Shown: positions 52,934 through 60,671 of the stretch, one piece after another
How the letters are laid out: each line of letters opens with the position of its first letter
Numbering within the stretch: the first letter of the stretch is position 1
Assembly (NCBI GenBank): GCA_963720515.1
Contig: OY970397.1
Span: 2,356,001 to 2,420,000, forward strand
DNA length: 64,000 nucleotides
Direction: 5' to 3'
DNA from: G963720515 sp963720515
Lineage (GTDB): Bacteria > Actinomycetota > Thermoleophilia > Gaiellales > Gaiellaceae
Made by a program: the position numbers and the translations under genes
The notes under the pieces: generated by a model
What the model was told of the DNA's origin: nothing
The model's database searches: none
What the model saw: only the letters and a program-made list of their open reading frames with translations

Positions 52934-52952
52934 GTGCGCCATTTCGGCGCAC
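52934..52952 (+). terminator. stem-loop after Ku
   Basis: GTGCGCC-ATTTC-GGCGCAC, a 7-bp perfect stem 20 nt after the Ku stop. No T-run. Its presence argues for the downstream gene starting at ATG 52964 rather than at GTG 52934. Confidence 0.5.
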
Positions 52953-52963
52953 AGTTGGCGGCC

Positions 52964-54325
52964 ATGCGGAGAGGAGCCGTGCTCGTCGTGCTCGCCGCCT
53001 GCGCTTGGACGGCCGCGAGCGTCGCTCCGGCCGGGGCCGTCGCCCCGGCGCCGCCTCCGGCCGCGTGCGGCGCGGCCCCCATCTCCTCGACGTACACCAA
53101 CCCCGTCGTGGTCCCGATCCCGGACAACTCCACGACCGGTGTCCAGGGCGCGGTCATCGTCTCGGGCAAGACCGGGGTCGTGACGGACGTGGACGTCGAC
53201 ACGAACGTGTCGCACACGTACTCCTCCGACCTCGACATGACGATCACGTCGCCCGCCGGGACGGTCGTGACGCTGACGACCGACAACGGCTTGGACCAGG
53301 ACAACGTCTTCGCGGGGACGACCTGGGACGACCAGGCCGACCCCGGCAGCCCGATCCCGTACTTCCCGGTGAACCCTGCGCTCGCCACCGATCACACGTA
53401 CACGAATCTCATCGTCGCGACGCCGCTCGCGCCCGAGGAGGCGCTCGGCGCGTTCAAGGGCGAGAACCCGAACGGGCTCTGGGTGCTGAAGGTGATCGAC
53501 GACGGGGGCATGGACACCGGCGCGGTGAACTCGTGGGTGCTGCACCTCAGGACGGCGCCGGCGCTCCAGACCGCCTCCTTCCTCAAGGCATCCACCACGG
53601 CTGCCGCGGCCGTCCCGGACAACACCCCTGCCGGCGTCGCGAGCACGATCGCGGTCACCGGCGCGCGGCGCTATCTCACGCGGGTCGCGGTCGCGACGAA
53701 CATCGTGCACACGTTCTCCTCGGACTTGGACGTCACCTTGACGTCGCCCAAGGGGACGGTCGCGACGCTCACGACCGACAACGGCATCGACCGCGACAAC
53801 GTCTTCACCGGCACGACGTGGTACGACATGGCCGACCCCGCGAGTCCGATTCCCTACACGGGGAACCCCACGCAGGCCGGTGACCACACGTACACGAACC
53901 TCGTCGCCGCGACGCCCCTCGCCCCGGAGGAGGCCTTGAGCGTGTTCGACGGCGAGAACCCGAACGGGATCTGGACGCTCAAGGTCGTCGACGACTCGCC
54001 GGGCGAGACGGGGATGCTCAACGCGTGGACCCTCACCGGGCTCGCGGCGTGTCCCGGCGTCAACCTGCGGGCCCGCAACGCCTCCGTCCGCGAGGGGAAC
54101 CGGGGAGGAAAGCTCGTGTCGGTGCGGGTCGTACTCTCGGCCCCCGTGGGCGAGACCGTCACCGTGCACTACAAGACCGCGAACGGCACGGCAAAGGCGG
54201 GCAAGGACTACCGGGCGAAGTCGGGTGTGCTCACGTTCGCGCCCGGCCAGCTCTCCAAGACCGTCCGGGTCCGCGTGCTCGGCGACCCTAGGGACGAGCG
54301 GATCGAGCGTTCACGCTTCGGCTGA
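52964..54325 (+). CDS. secreted protein with two P-domains and a Calx-beta domain, frameshifted at its end
   Basis: 453 residues in the open frame. A signal peptide (VLVVLAACAWTAASVAPAGA) is followed by two proprotein-convertase P-domains (about 40-200 and 205-365), each with SSDLD, TLTTDNG, DNVF and GENPNG motifs, then a Calx-beta domain from about 375. No protease domain is present. The Calx-beta strand breaks off at DERIERSRFG. One extra base near 54309 would give ERFTLRLSKPVGATLARARA and a normal end with stop at 54388-54390. The role is probably adhesive or substrate-binding at the cell surface; this is inference. Confidence 0.8.
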   Translation: MRRGAVLVVLAACAWTAASVAPAGAVAPAPPPAACGAAPISSTYTNPVVVPIPDNSTTGVQGAVIVSGKTGVVTDVDVDTNVSHTYSSDLDMTITSPAGTVVTLTTDNGLDQDNVFAGTTWDDQADPGSPIPYFPVNPALATDHTYTNLIVATPLAPEEALGAFKGENPNGLWVLKVIDDGGMDTGAVNSWVLHLRTAPALQTASFLKASTTAAAAVPDNTPAGVASTIAVTGARRYLTRVAVATNIVHTFSSDLDVTLTSPKGTVATLTTDNGIDRDNVFTGTTWYDMADPASPIPYTGNPTQAGDHTYTNLVAATPLAPEEALSVFDGENPNGIWTLKVVDDSPGETGMLNAWTLTGLAACPGVNLRARNASVREGNRGGKLVSVRVVLSAPVGETVTVHYKTANGTAKAGKDYRAKSGVLTFAPGQLSKTVRVRVLGDPRDERIERSRFG

Positions 54326-54399
54326 GCAAGCCGGTGGGCGCGACGCTCGCTCGCGCACGCGCCACCGTCGCGATTCGCGACAACGACTGAGCGGCGCTC

Positions 54400-54561
54400 G
54401 GAGGGTTTAGTGCTAGACGCCTCGTCGTCCGGGTGCGATGGGGGGTGCGAGGCAAGGACGCAGACTCGCGTTCGTACCGGAGGTACGGGCGCGACCGAGG
54501 ACGCCGTCCTCGCGCCATCCAGCGCGGCCGGGCGGCTCAGGCGTTTGCCGCCAAACCCTCC
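54400..54561. repeat. structured dispersed element, copy 1
   Basis: 162 bp between the end of the P-domain gene and the stop of the convergent HTH gene. The terminal arms are GGAGGGTTT (54400-54408) and AAACCCTCC (54553-54561). The core shared with copy 2 includes GGTGCGATGGG, GCGAGGCAAGGACGCAG, TCGCGTTCGTA and CGAGGACGCCGTCCTCG. Internal hairpins are GTACC-GGA-GGTAC and CGAGGAC-GCC-GTCCTCG. The right arm ends on the first base of the HTH gene's stop triplet. It has no plausible coding content. It may be a structured RNA, a terminator or a miniature mobile element. Confidence 0.8.
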
Positions 54562-54734
54562 TAGGCCGCTGCGACGCCTCCGGAGCTCGTGGCGGCGAGC
54601 TGTGCCTGGAAGAGGAACTTGTCGATCTTGCCGTGGTAGATCGGGATCGACTCCTGCACGCACACGCGAATGACTTCCTCGCGGTCGATGCCGAGCTCCT
54701 TCGACAACTCTTCCGGCGTCAGATGGTTCGCCAC
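54561..54734 (-). CDS. small helix-turn-helix protein
   Basis: 57 residues from GTG at 54732-54734, with AAAGGAG upstream. It contains HLTPEELSKELGIDREEVIR, a MerR/excisionase-like helix-turn-helix, followed by YHGKIDKFLFQAQLAA, which could be the wing or a dimer helix. Function unknown. An intrinsic terminator stands 35 bp before its start, so expression may depend on readthrough. An open frame extends to 54788 but the ribosome-binding site favours the shorter form. Confidence 0.7.
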   Translation of the reverse strand: MANHLTPEELSKELGIDREEVIRVCVQESIPIYHGKIDKFLFQAQLAATSSGGVAAA

Positions 54735-54767
54735 GGAAAGGCTCCTTTCACTCTCGTCGATGGGCAC

Positions 54768-54858
54768 AAAAAAGCCCGCTGCGTTCACGCAGTCGGGCGA
54801 GTGGTGCGACCTCCGCTTGTCGGTGCCTGGCTCATGAGCCGGCGGCCTCCCTGTCCAT
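54768..54858 (-). ncRNA. candidate ~90-nt small RNA or leader-peptide attenuator
   Basis: On the minus strand transcription should begin at about 54858. The first bases encode ATG-GAC-AGG-GAG-GCC-GCC-GGC-TCA-TGA, an 8-codon ORF (MDREAAGS). Its end forms GGCTCATGAGCC, a palindrome. A terminator follows: GCCCGACTGCG and CGCAGCGGGC arms around TGAA (54798-54774), then six T (54773-54768). The product is either a free small RNA or a conditional leader for the HTH gene 34 nt further on. The ORF codons give no obvious amino-acid-starvation signature. Confidence 0.6.
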
Positions 54859-54864
54859 GGTCAC

Positions 54865-54893
54865 AGCATAGACACCAGTCCCGGACGAGGCAA
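54865..54893 (-). promoter_or_regulatory. consensus promoter for small RNA / HTH gene
   Basis: On the minus strand TTGCCT (54893-54888), 17-bp spacer, TATGCT (54870-54865), then six bases to the ATG of the 8-codon ORF. It starts right after the Nif3 stop codon. This is the best sigma-70-type match seen in the window. Confidence 0.7.
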
Positions 54894-55637
54894 TCACACC
54901 GGGTTCGGCAGATCGACGAACTCCCACTCGACGCCGAACCGCTCCGCGATCTTCTCCGCCAGGAGCTGCACGCCGGACGTCTCCGTGGCGTAGTGGCCCG
55001 CCGCGATGAAGTGGATCCCGGCCTCCTTCGCGATCGCCTTCGTCGGCTCGGCCGCCTCGCCGGTCAGGAAGCAGTCGTAGCCCTCCCGGATCGCGTCCTC
55101 GATCTGCCGGGCGGCACCGCCCGAGCAGATCGCCATGCGCTCGATGCGCTCCGGGCCGTAGGAGAAGACGAGCGGCATGCGGCCGACGACCTCGTGGACG
55201 CGCGCTCCGAGCTCCGCGACGTCGCGCGGCTCGGCGAGCGGCCCGCCCCAGCCGACGTCGGCGAAGCGGCGCTCCGGCTCGACCCCGAGCTCGCGGCAGA
55301 GGTAGGCGTTGTTGCCGACCTCGGGATGCGCGTCGAGGGCGAGGTGGTAGGCGAGGAGCGTCGCGTCCGCGTCGAAGAGCGCGCGCAGCCGCTCCCGCAT
55401 GCGCGGGCCGACGACGCGGTCGTCGCGCTCCCAGAAGAGGCCGTGGTGGACGAGGACGATCTGCGCGCCGCGCTCGGCGGCGCGCTCGAAGAGCTCGCGC
55501 GACGCCGACACGCCGCAGACGACCCGAGTGACCTCGTCCGCGCCCGCGACCTGGAGCCCGATCGGCCCGTAGTCGGGGTAGGAGGCGACGTCGAGAAGCT
55601 CGTCGCAGAAGGCGATGATCTCGTCCCGGCTCGCGAT
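54894..55637 (-). CDS. Nif3-like dinuclear metal centre protein, probable ATC start
   Basis: 247 residues if translation starts at ATC (55637-55635). The reading then opens IASRDEIIAFCDELL and includes YPDYGPIGLQVAG, the conserved Nif3 N-terminus. The first ordinary start (GTG at 55511) would lose about 42 conserved residues. No ATG, GTG or TTG lies between the upstream in-frame stop and ATC. TAGGCT is exactly 6 nt before ATC, as in other leaderless genes here. Metal ligands include VLVHHGLFW and HFIAAGHYATE. Nif3/YqfO proteins form hexameric rings; some act as GTP cyclohydrolase-like or regulatory proteins, and the function here is unknown. Confidence 0.8.
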   Translation of the reverse strand: MASRDEIIAFCDELLDVASYPDYGPIGLQVAGADEVTRVVCGVSASRELFERAAERGAQIVLVHHGLFWERDDRVVGPRMRERLRALFDADATLLAYHLALDAHPEVGNNAYLCRELGVEPERRFADVGWGGPLAEPRDVAELGARVHEVVGRMPLVFSYGPERIERMAICSGGAARQIEDAIREGYDCFLTGEAAEPTKAIAKEAGIHFIAAGHYATETSGVQLLAEKIAERFGVEWEFVDLPNPV

Positions 55638-55643
55638 TGCGCT

Positions 55644-55653
55644 AGCCTATTCC
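55644..55653. promoter_or_regulatory. overlapping divergent -10 boxes (nif3 / tRNA-Pro)
   Basis: Minus-strand TAGGCT (55649-55644) lies 6 nt before the Nif3 start; plus-strand TATTCC (55648-55653) lies 5 bp before the tRNA. The two boxes share the TA at 55648-55649. Confidence 0.45.
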
Positions 55654-55658
55654 GGCCT

Positions 55659-55732
55659 CGGGGTGTGGCGCAGCCTGGTAGCGCGCGCCGTTCGGGTCGG
55701 CGAGGTCCCCGGTTCGAATCCGGGCACCCCGA
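55659..55732 (+). tRNA. tRNA-Pro (CGG)
   Basis: 74-nt cloverleaf: acceptor CGGGGTG/CACCCCG, D arm GCGC/GCGC, anticodon arm CGCCG-TTCGGGT-CGGCG with anticodon CGG, T arm CCCGG-TTCGAAT-CCGGG, discriminator A. All stems are fully paired. CCA is not encoded. Confidence 0.97.
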
Positions 55733-55750
55733 TTAGCCGCGCGTAGGGGT

Positions 55751-56158
55751 CTACGCGCGTCCTGCGACGAAGACCGTGTGCACGACCGCCGTGCACTGGT
55801 CTTCGACGTAGTCGAGCCCGGCGGACTCGGCGATCTCACGGCACTCGGCCGAGACGAGGCCCTGCTGGAGCCACACGGCCTTCGCGCCGACCGCGACGGC
55901 CTCGCGGGTGACGTCCGCGCACGCATCGATGCGGCGGAAGACGTCCACGAGGTCGATCGGCTCGTCGATCTCGGCGAGCGACGCGACCGCCGGGATGCCG
56001 AGCACCTCGCGCACCGCGGGCCGCACGGGGATCACGCGGTAGCCGGCGTCGAGCAGGTAGCGCATGACGCTGTTCGAGGGCCGGGCCGGGTTCGGCGACG
56101 CGCCGACGAGCGCGATCGTGCGCGTGTCCGCGAGGATCTCGGCAGGGGTCCGGGCCAC
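55751..56158 (-). CDS. CoA-binding domain protein (YccU-like)
   Basis: 135 residues from GTG. Rossmann-like CoA-binding fold with RTIALVGASPNPARPSNSVM at the start and VWLQQGLVSAECREIAESAG near the end, as in short succinyl-CoA-synthetase-like proteins. The final DQCTAVVHT has a conserved Cys typical of the family. Cellular role unknown. TAGCCT lies 6 nt upstream of the start on the minus strand, overlapping the promoter of the divergent nitrilase. Confidence 0.85.
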   Translation of the reverse strand: MARTPAEILADTRTIALVGASPNPARPSNSVMRYLLDAGYRVIPVRPAVREVLGIPAVASLAEIDEPIDLVDVFRRIDACADVTREAVAVGAKAVWLQQGLVSAECREIAESAGLDYVEDQCTAVVHTVFVAGRA

Positions 56159-56164
56159 GCGGCA

Positions 56165-56174
56165 AGGCTATCCT
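56165..56174. promoter_or_regulatory. overlapping divergent -10 boxes (CoA-binding protein / nitrilase)
   Basis: Minus-strand TAGCCT (56170-56165) is 6 nt before the GTG at 56158; plus-strand TATCCT (56169-56174) is 7 nt before the ATG at 56182. They share TA at 56169-56170. Only 23 bp separate the two start codons, so both mRNAs must be leaderless or nearly so. Confidence 0.6.
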
Positions 56175-56181
56175 CAGGGGC

Positions 56182-57016
<835 letters not shown>

Positions 57017-57027
<11 letters not shown>

Positions 57028-58441
57028 CCCCGGCCTGCGGGCCGTGCTCCTCGACGTCGACTTCACCCTGGCCAGGCCCGGCCCGCTGCTCGGCGCAGAC
57101 GGCTACGGCGACGCGGCCGCGCAGTACGGCATCGAGCTCGAACCCGCCCGCTACGACGAGGCGAGGCTCGCCGCCTTCCGGGACGTCGAACGGCATCCCG
57201 AGCTCGATCACGACGAGGAGATCTGGGTGCGCTTCACGGAGGACGTCCTGCGCGGCATGGGCGGCGAGGGCCCGCGCGTCCGCGACGCCGCGCTCGAGAT
57301 CCTGCGCGGCTGGGAGCGGCACGAGAACTTCGAGCTCTACGACGACGTGCTTCCGGCGATCGCGGAGCTGCGCGCCCACGGGCTCGTCATCGGGCTCGTG
57401 TCGAACGCGAGCCGCGATCTCGAGCAGTTCTCGCGCCACCACGGGCTGGACGTGGACGCGTGGATCTCCTCCGGGAGCCACGGCAAGGTGAAGCCGAGCC
57501 CGACGATCTTTCGCGCCGTGCTCGAGCTCCTCGACGTGCGGCCCGAGGAGGCGGCGATGGTGGGCGACCAGCCTGCCGACGACGTGGACGGCGCCCGCGC
57601 GATCGGCATGCGGGCGTTCCTGCTCGACCGCGAGGGCCGCTACCCGGAGCGGGACGACACGCTTCCGTCCCTGGCCGCGCTCCCCGCCGCGCTCGGGCTT
57701 AACGAACCCCTTTCGAAACGAAGCCTTGAGCCGCCTGGCCGCGCTGGACGCCGCGAGGACGGCGTCCTCGGTCGCGCCCGTAGCCTCCGGCTACGAACGC
57801 GACACTGCGTCCTTGCCTCGCAACGCCCATCGCACCCAGGCAACGAAGCGTCATTCCGAAAGGGGTTCTCACAGGCACGGGTTCGCGCCGGGCTTCGTGA
57901 GCCCGAAGCCCCAGAGCCGCCCGTCGTACAGGTAGTAGACGGTCGAGGCGGTCTTCCCCTCGGCGAGGAGCGCGTCGTAGCCGTCGCAGAGCCGCTCGTC
58001 GTTCAGGACGAGCTTCGCATCCACCTCGGCCTCGCGCGCGCCGAGGGCGAGCCCGTCCGCCGAGCGCCAGCCGTCCGGGCTCCAGACCGTGAAGACGTGC
58101 GAGACGCGGCCGCCGTCGAAGACGACGCCCGCACCCTGGGCGACGAACTTCTCGTAGTTGAAGTACCAGGTCGTCTGCGGACAGTCGCGGCAGACCCCGT
58201 GACGCGAGCCCCAGACGCGGAGCACGTCCGCCTTGGTCATCCCGACGGAGACCCCGCCGAGCGACCGGCCGGGGACGAGCAGCCCCTTGGCGGGCGGCGC
58301 AGAGGCGGCAGGGGCGACCGCGAGCACGGCCACGAGAGCCACGGCCGCGAGAGGCCCCACGAACCGCCGCTTGTGTTGCATTACCCGCACGCGGGCGCTC
58401 CCATGAACACAACGAACGGCGGCCTCAAGACGCGTCAATGA
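57017..58441 (+). CDS. HAD-superfamily hydrolase whose frame runs on through repeat copy 2
   Basis: 474 codons, but only about the first 228 look like a protein. Motif I is VLLDVDFTLARPG, motif II LVSNASRD, motif III GKVKPSPTIF, motif IV MVGDQPADDVDGARA. The HAD part ends near ALPAALGLN (57703). From 57704 the frame passes through the dispersed element and then reads the antisense strand of the secreted-protein gene, giving Arg/Pro-rich sequence. An out-of-frame TAA at 57700-57702 sits at the junction. The natural stop was therefore lost by insertion of the element or by an indel. GAAGGAGC precedes the GTG start. Confidence 0.75.
57704..57868. repeat. structured dispersed element, copy 2 (inverted)
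   Basis: 165 bp. The terminal arms are GAACCCCTTTCG (57704-57715) and CGAAAGGGGTTC (57857-57868). Read on the minus strand, the core matches copy 1 over about 120 bp. The internal hairpin is GTAGCC-GGA-GGCTAC, one base pair longer than the GTACC-GGA-GGTAC of copy 1, a compensatory change. CGAGGAC-GCC-GTCCTCG is identical. Its right end abuts the stop of the convergent secreted-protein gene (57869), as copy 1 abuts the HTH gene. Confidence 0.8.
57869..58381 (-). CDS. secreted protein of unknown function
   Basis: 170 residues from ATG at 58379-58381. A signal peptide (LAAVALVAVLAVAPAASA) is followed by LLVPGRSLGGVSVGMTKADV, a pattern found in actinobacterial exported proteins with a SmpA/BLIP-like beginning. 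Two Cys (HGVCRDCPQT) are close together and another two follow (ERLCDGY, ANPCL). No enzyme motif is seen. Its start codon lies within the 3' arm of a 25-bp inverted repeat. Confidence 0.7.
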   Translation of the reverse strand: MQHKRRFVGPLAAVALVAVLAVAPAASAPPAKGLLVPGRSLGGVSVGMTKADVLRVWGSRHGVCRDCPQTTWYFNYEKFVAQGAGVVFDGGRVSHVFTVWSPDGWRSADGLALGAREAEVDAKLVLNDERLCDGYDALLAEGKTASTVYYLYDGRLWGFGLTKPGANPCL

Positions 58442-58465
58442 TGCAACACAAACCCAGGTTCGTGG
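58357..58465. repeat. 25-bp inverted repeat around the start of the secreted-protein gene
   Basis: Arm 1 (58357-58381) contains CCACGAACC and TTGTGTTGCAT; arm 2 (58441-58465) contains ATGCAACACAA and GGTTCGTGG. The arms match at 20 of 25 positions, with a five-base mismatch in the middle. The 59-nt interval contains CCCGC-AC-GCGGG. On the minus strand the structure would hide the gene's ATG. It may be a partial inverted duplication of the gene's 5' end. Confidence 0.6.
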
Positions 58466-58495
58466 TGCCCGAGACGGACGTGGCCGTAAGGCGGG

Positions 58496-59707
58496 CTAGC
58501 GCGCGAGGAGCGCCGGGCCCCACGCGGCCATCGGCGAGACCTCGCCGTCGCGGCCGTTCAGGTTCCGGTAGCCGAGGGCGTGCTCGGCCTGCATCATCTT
58601 GTGGATCTGCGTCGTGCCCTCGTAGATGATCGGGGCGCGCGCGTTGCGGAAATGGCGCTCGATCCCGTACTCGGCCGAGTAGCCGTAGGCGCCGTGCACC
58701 TGGATCGCGAGGTGCGCCGCCCGGAACGCCGACTCCGTCGCATGCCACTTCGCGAGGCTCGTCTCGCGCGTGTTGCGGACGCCCTTGTCCTTGAGCCACG
58801 CGGCCTGCATGCAGAGGAGCTTCGACGTCTCGTAGCCGAGCACCATCTCCGAGATCATGTCCTGGACGAACTGGTACTTGCCGATCGGCTTCCCGAACGT
58901 CTCGCGCTCGCGTGCGTAGGCGACCGAGGCCTCGAGGCAGGCGCGGATGACCCCGCAGGCGCCGGCGGCCACGGTGAAGCGGCCCTGGTCGAGGCCGTAC
59001 ATGGCGATCTCGAACCCCTGGCCCTCCTCGCCGATCAGGTTCTCGGCCGGGATCTCGACGTTCTCGAAGAAGAGCTCGCCCGTCGAGCCGGCCCAGATCC
59101 CGAGCTTGTGCTCGGTGTCCGCCGCCGTGAACCCGTCCATGCCCTTCTCGAGGACGAACGCGGAGATCCCCTTGTGCGCGGCGGCCGGGTCCGTCTTCGC
59201 GAAGACGAGCGCGTGGTCGGCGACCGTCGCGTACGAGATCCAGTTCTTCGAGCCGTTCAGGACGTACGTGTCGCCCTTTCGGATCGCGGTCGTCTTCATC
59301 GCCGCGACGTCGGAGCCGGCCGCGGGCTCGGTCAGCCCGAAGCACGCCAGCTTGTCGCCGCGGGCCTGCGGTGCGAGCCAGCGCTCCTTCTGCTCCTCGT
59401 CGGCGTAGCGGAGTAGCGAGAGCGAGTTCAGGCCGACGTGGACCGAGATGAGCGTGCGGAACGCGGCCTCGCCGCGCTCGATCTCCTCGCAGACGAGCGC
59501 CTCGGAGACGAAGTCGAGGCCCGAGCCGCCGTACTCCTCCGGGATGACCATCCCGAGGAGGCCGAGCTCGGCCATGCCCGCGATCGCGTCCATGTCGAGC
59601 CGGTGCTCGATGTCGTTCTCGATCGCGGTCGGAAGGATTCGGTCGTCCACGAACTGCCGGACGGTCGTCTGGATCTCGCGCTGCTCGGGCGTGAGGTCAA
59701 AATCCAC
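58496..59707 (-). CDS. acyl-CoA dehydrogenase
   Basis: 403 residues from GTG at 59705-59707. Features: EEYGGSGLDFVSEALVCEEI, flavin/substrate motif CFGLTEPAAGSDVAAMKTTA, and QVHGAYGYSAEYGIERHFRN, where catalytic-base-type residues lie near the C-terminus (YEGTTQIH). It introduces a trans-2,3 double bond into acyl-CoA using FAD and passes electrons to ETF. Chain length or branching preference is unknown. TAGACT lies 6 nt upstream. Confidence 0.92.
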   Translation of the reverse strand: MDFDLTPEQREIQTTVRQFVDDRILPTAIENDIEHRLDMDAIAGMAELGLLGMVIPEEYGGSGLDFVSEALVCEEIERGEAAFRTLISVHVGLNSLSLLRYADEEQKERWLAPQARGDKLACFGLTEPAAGSDVAAMKTTAIRKGDTYVLNGSKNWISYATVADHALVFAKTDPAAAHKGISAFVLEKGMDGFTAADTEHKLGIWAGSTGELFFENVEIPAENLIGEEGQGFEIAMYGLDQGRFTVAAGACGVIRACLEASVAYARERETFGKPIGKYQFVQDMISEMVLGYETSKLLCMQAAWLKDKGVRNTRETSLAKWHATESAFRAAHLAIQVHGAYGYSAEYGIERHFRNARAPIIYEGTTQIHKMMQAEHALGYRNLNGRDGEVSPMAAWGPALLAR

Positions 59708-59712
59708 GCGGC

Positions 59713-59719
59713 TAGTCTA
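59713..59719. promoter_or_regulatory. shared divergent -10 (acyl-CoA dehydrogenase / GH3)
   Basis: TAGTCTA reads TAGTCT on the plus strand (59713-59718), 7 nt before TTG 59726, and TAGACT on the minus strand (59719-59714), 6 nt before GTG 59707. One 7-bp sequence serves as -10 for both genes. Confidence 0.55.
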
Positions 59720-59725
59720 CGGAGG

Positions 59726-60640
59726 TTGCTGCTCGCGGCGTTCGCCCAAGTGCTCCTCGCGGCGCTCGGTCTCGCGGGCCCGTCGCCTGCCGACCCGGTG
59801 GAGGGCATGACGCCGCGGGAGAAGGCCGCGATCGTGGTCGTCTCGGGGCTCCCGGCGCCCGAGGGCGTGGGCGGCGTGCTCGTCCAGCGCTGGAGCCGCG
59901 GCATGGCGCGGCCGGCCGACACGCTCGTCTTCGTGGACCAGGAGGGCGGCGATGTGCGAGCGTTCTCCGACCTGTCGCCGGCGGCGCCCGCGCGCTCGTA
60001 CTCCACCCGCGACCAGGCGTTCGCGGCGGGTCGCGCGACGGCGCGCGGGCTCCGGACCCGAGGCGTCCACGTGGACCTCGCGCCGGTGCTCGACCTCGCG
60101 AGCGGGCCGCTCGGCGCGCGCCACTTCCGCGCGCCGGCGCTCGGGCTCGCGTTCGCACGCGGGCTGGCCGCCGGAGGCGCCCTCGGCTGCGCGAAGCACT
60201 TCCCGGGCCTCGGCACCGCCGCGCACTCGACGGACACGACCGTCTACGTCCCGGCCCGGCTCGTGCCGCGCGAGCTGCGCGGGTTTCGCCAGGCGGTGCG
60301 CGGGGGCATCCCATGCGTCATGACCAGCCACGCGGTGTACAGGGCACTCGGCGCGCGCCGCGCGGTCGTCGAGCCGAAGACGTACCGACTGCTCCGAAGC
60401 TGGGGCTTCGACGGAGTCGTCGTCACGGACTCGCTGTCCATCGTGCGGACCGGCCCGTGGGCGGTCCGCTGGGCGCGGCAGGCGCTGCGGGCCGGCGCCG
60501 ACCTCGTCCTCTACACGAGCGCGGCGCAGGCCCGCCGCGCGATCGAGACGCTCGTGCCGCTCGCGCGGACCGGCGCCCTCGACGAGCACGTCCGCCGTGT
60601 CCTCGAGCTGCGGCGGAAGGCCGGGCTCTCCGATTCGTGA
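59726..60640 (+). CDS. glycoside hydrolase family 3 N-terminal-domain protein (NagZ-like, altered loop)
   Basis: 304 residues from TTG at 59726, chosen for the TAGTCT box and because it starts a signal-like sequence (LLLAAFAQVLLAALGLAG). GH3 features: VDQEGGDVRAF, VDLAPVLDLASG, KHFPGLGTAAHSTD and the nucleophile Asp in VVVTDSLSI. NagZ normally has KHFPGHGDTxxDSH in the catalytic loop; here it is KHFPGLGTAAHSTD, so the general acid arrangement is changed. Probable target is beta-N-acetylglucosaminyl linkages in the wall, with reduced certainty. Confidence 0.78.
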   Translation: MLLAAFAQVLLAALGLAGPSPADPVEGMTPREKAAIVVVSGLPAPEGVGGVLVQRWSRGMARPADTLVFVDQEGGDVRAFSDLSPAAPARSYSTRDQAFAAGRATARGLRTRGVHVDLAPVLDLASGPLGARHFRAPALGLAFARGLAAGGALGCAKHFPGLGTAAHSTDTTVYVPARLVPRELRGFRQAVRGGIPCVMTSHAVYRALGARRAVVEPKTYRLLRSWGFDGVVVTDSLSIVRTGPWAVRWARQALRAGADLVLYTSAAQARRAIETLVPLARTGALDEHVRRVLELRRKAGLSDS

Positions 60641-60671
60641 CGATCGGTCCTTGGTAGAGTCACGCGCTTCT

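Noticed and set aside
54400..54561. Repeat copy 1 as coding sequence (Cys/Arg-rich short frames)
   Set aside because: Frames are not preserved between the two copies, while base-paired positions are.
54870..54905. CCGGACGAGG motif resembling part of a guanidine-III (ykkC-III) riboswitch
   Set aside because: Only the short word matches. The remaining conserved parts and pseudoknot partners are absent, and on the other strand the bases form the -35 region of a clear promoter.
57704..58441. The C-terminal half of the long HAD frame as a real protein domain
   Set aside because: It consists of the repeat element and antisense of a convincing secreted-protein gene, with no conserved motif.
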